A stretch of 7,289 bases of DNA from Methanomassiliicoccales archaeon (GTDB taxonomy: Archaea > Thermoplasmatota > Thermoplasmata > Sysuiplasmatales > Sysuiplasmataceae): contig DAHXLZ010000005.1 in assembly GCA_027365715.1 (NCBI GenBank), positions 1 through 7,289 of the forward strand, written 5' to 3'. Below, piece by piece: positions 5,335 through 7,289 of this stretch (its first letter is position 1; each line of letters starts with the position of its first letter). Under the pieces are notes generated by a model that was not told where the DNA came from, did no database searches, and saw only the letters and a list, made by a program, of their open reading frames with translations. Position numbers and translations under genes: made by a program.

Positions 5335-7289
5335 ATGAAAAAAGAGGAATATGCAGCATATTTAATTTTCATCGCATTTGCAACATATGTCACCGCTGTA
5401 AATGTAAAAGGCATTTACATCATTCATTTCATAGATCAGACCTGGCCTCTTAATCCGGCGCAGGATATCGTGACACTGCTTTATGCCTGGAAAGTAAAGA
5501 ACATGGGCGGCAGCCAGATTCTGAACATTTTCAATCTGCCGGACATTGGTTGGCCTCTTCTGCTCAGTCTTTTCAGGATACCTCCAGCCTTTGGAGATGT
5601 TTTCACATACATTCTTTCACAGAGCCTTGCTTCCATCTTCTTCTACAAGATAATGCGAAAATTCATAATTCCCTCAGAGAAAAAGATTATCTGGATTGCT
5701 GCCATAGTTGCTTCACTTCTGTTCGTCTATAACTATGACATTTTGATAAGTTACTGGTGGGACGCCACATCAATAGATTTTCTGTTCTCGGGGTTATTCA
5801 TCGCCTTCATCTATTATCTAATGATAGAGCTACAATCTTTCATCAGAGGCAACAGAATAAACTACCCCAGATTTGCAGGTCTGCTTATTCTCTCTGAGCT
5901 CACATTCAGTATCAACGTGCCTGCGAATTTCAGTTATGCAGTTCTCACTCTTGCATTGCCTGGACTGCTTCTGTTCTATCCGGCGTTCACCTTCAAAGGG
6001 TTGAGGCGCTTTATCATTTTCTATACAATATTTCTGGCTGCAGCACTCGCCATAAATACCTGGTGGATCGGTTCCACCATTCTTTTTTCCCGATTGGCAC
6101 CGGCCTTTGCAGGAAGCAGCACCTCTGTGAATTACAACCTGCTGCTCTTTATACAGACGACCAGGCCATTGAATCTGATAACACTGCTGAGGGGAATGTA
6201 TGGGATAGAAAGATATCCCGGAGCCACTGCAGCAGACACCTTCATATACAGCAGCTTTGGCTCCTACCTGACGTATCTTATCCCGATATCCATCGCAATT
6301 GCCTACTTTGGCAGAAGAAGGTACAATGTCCAATATCTGTACTTCCTGATAGTTTCCATTCTCCTCGCCATAGTAATGGCCGGAGTAAATTCTCCCGTAT
6401 ATTTCCTTGTGAAAATTTTAGTGAGCAATCCACTGATACTCCAGGCAATTCGTAATGTGCCGGTAGCATTCGGTTACTCCTTCTACGCGCTGCTCATCAT
6501 ATTACTGTCTGTCTCGGTTGTGAGAATTTTACTGCTGCTTGATCCCACCTCACGGTTCAACACCTCCGATAGCGGTTCCAAGAGTTTTCGACGTCTCTCC
6601 CGTCAAATTCCGGCCATTCCTGAAAGTGTGTCCTACATTCGTCCTGCCGGATATTTGTGGAAGGATGCACTTCCAGAAGCTAAATGGAAACTTGCGCGGG
6701 CATCTGACATTCCTGAAGTCGTTTATACTAAAAGTTACAGAAATCTGAAGGACTTGCAGGTAAGCGTTCGGCACAGAATGCTGAATAACCGGCAGGCAGA
6801 CTATTACACAACAGCAGTAAGGACCTACAGCGGAAGAAGGAAGTATCTTGGCCAGTCCTTCGCGCTCCTGCTGATATTCCTGCTCATTGCAGCGCCCTTT
6901 GTTTCCACCGCAACACCAATCTTTACCGGTCATGCGATCCCGGGAAGTCCGTACCGTGCAAGGATGTCTATCCCACCGTACGAATATGCGGTCGCTTCCT
7001 ATCTCAAAACACATGTCGGCAATGCTTATGCTCTTCTCTATCCCGGGGGATTCCTGGAACAGAACTGGACCAACGGCTACGACTCTTACGATGTTCTTCC
7101 CTCCCTCCTCCCGACGTCGATGATTATCGACGGCAAGTCCAATCAGGTGCTTAATTTCATCTACAACTCAATCGGAAGCGGCTCGGCTGCAGGAGAAAAT
7201 CTGAGCCTTGCACTTGCCCAGCTGAATGTGCAGTACGTGGTAATTGAAGGGATGGTTGGCGGCAACGTGCCCTTTGGTTTCGGCCCGCC
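5335..7289 (+). CDS. Large polytopic membrane protein, GT-C/YfhO-like (3' truncated by window edge)
   Basis: An open frame of 651 codons runs without a stop to the window end. Likely membrane helices lie near 6-22, 92-106, 119-135, 148-165, 181-196, 201-218, 226-248, 308-325, 333-350 and 383-402. A soluble stretch of about 100 residues follows (403-505), then another helix at 508-527 and a non-membrane C-terminal region with NWTNGYDSYD (577-586) and LNVQYVVIEG (630-639). The first loop after helix 1 has HFIDQTWPLNPAQD (31-44), placing an Asp just outside the first helix, as in many GT-C glycosyltransferases that use polyprenyl-linked sugars. The LxVxYVV motif near the end is common in YfhO-like and AftD-like large membrane proteins. 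I infer a role in surface glycan or N-glycan transfer, supported by the sugar-nucleotide epimerases nearby, but the family assignment rests on architecture and short motifs. It is divergent from the phosphoesterase gene. Confidence 0.75.
   Translation, partial: MKKEEYAAYLIFIAFATYVTAVNVKGIYIIHFIDQTWPLNPAQDIVTLLYAWKVKNMGGSQILNIFNLPDIGWPLLLSLFRIPPAFGDVFTYILSQSLASIFFYKIMRKFIIPSEKKIIWIAAIVASLLFVYNYDILISYWWDATSIDFLFSGLFIAFIYYLMIELQSFIRGNRINYPRFAGLLILSELTFSINVPANFSYAVLTLALPGLLLFYPAFTFKGLRRFIIFYTIFLAAALAINTWWIGSTILFSRLAPAFAGSSTSVNYNLLLFIQTTRPLNLITLLRGMYGIERYPGATAADTFIYSSFGSYLTYLIPISIAIAYFGRRRYNVQYLYFLIVSILLAIVMAGVNSPVYFLVKILVSNPLILQAIRNVPVAFGYSFYALLIILLSVSVVRILLLLDPTSRFNTSDSGSKSFRRLSRQIPAIPESVSYIRPAGYLWKDALPEAKWKLARASDIPEVVYTKSYRNLKDLQVSVRHRMLNNRQADYYTTAVRTYSGRRKYLGQSFALLLIFLLIAAPFVSTATPIFTGHAIPGSPYRARMSIPPYEYAVASYLKTHVGNAYALLYPGGFLEQNWTNGYDSYDVLPSLLPTSMIIDGKSNQVLNFIYNSIGSGSAAGENLSLALAQLNVQYVVIEGMVGGNVPFGFGP

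Noticed and set aside
5830..6333. 167-residue minus-strand frame
   Set aside because: It is the antisense shadow of the large plus-strand membrane protein, whose frame shows clear helices and membrane-protein codon patterns.
6550..7014. 154-residue minus-strand frame
   Set aside because: Rich in Cys, Arg and Gly without helices or motifs; antisense to the large membrane protein gene.

Overview
This window is most likely a piece of an archaeal chromosome, probably of a Thermoplasmata-like, cell-wall-poor acidophile or a relative. The evidence is indirect. Several genes lack a Shine-Dalgarno site and instead have an AT-rich TATA-like box about 20-29 bases before the start codon, which is the leaderless archaeal pattern. 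The secreted phosphoesterase carries 15 N-X-S/T sequons and is anchored by a C-terminal helix with a basic tail, as in archaeal surface glycoproteins. There is no rRNA, tRNA or marker gene, so the lineage is inference only.

Layout, left to right: (1) bases 1-122 hold the last 39 codons of an unrecognised plus-strand gene. (2) 123-577 is a convergent gap with no supportable gene. (3) 578-2849 holds two minus-strand nucleotide-sugar epimerases of the extended SDR type: a CDP-paratose 2-epimerase (RfbE/tyvelose epimerase)-like enzyme and, transcribed before it, a dTDP-L-rhamnose 4-epimerase (WbiB)-like enzyme. (4) 2861-3130 holds a short open frame whose end looks like the C-terminus of a family 4 glycosyltransferase, perhaps a decayed former operon partner. 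(5) 3182-3538 encodes a three-helix small membrane protein, minus strand. (6) 3608-5035 encodes an exported, membrane-anchored phosphoesterase of the phospholipase C / acid phosphatase family, minus strand. (7) 5036-5334 is a divergent promoter region. (8) From 5335 to the window end runs a large plus-strand polytopic membrane protein that is cut off by the window edge. It resembles GT-C type membrane glycosyltransferases and YfhO-like proteins.

Taken together the window looks like part of a cell-surface glycan locus. Two enzymes tailor activated deoxy-sugars, a large membrane protein may transfer lipid-linked sugars, there is a possible remnant of a cytoplasmic glycosyltransferase, and a heavily sequon-rich surface enzyme could be an acceptor of such glycans. 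The shared pathway is an inference from adjacency. I found no CRISPR array, insertion sequence, tRNA or rRNA, and no clear evidence of a wholly new defence or mobile system.
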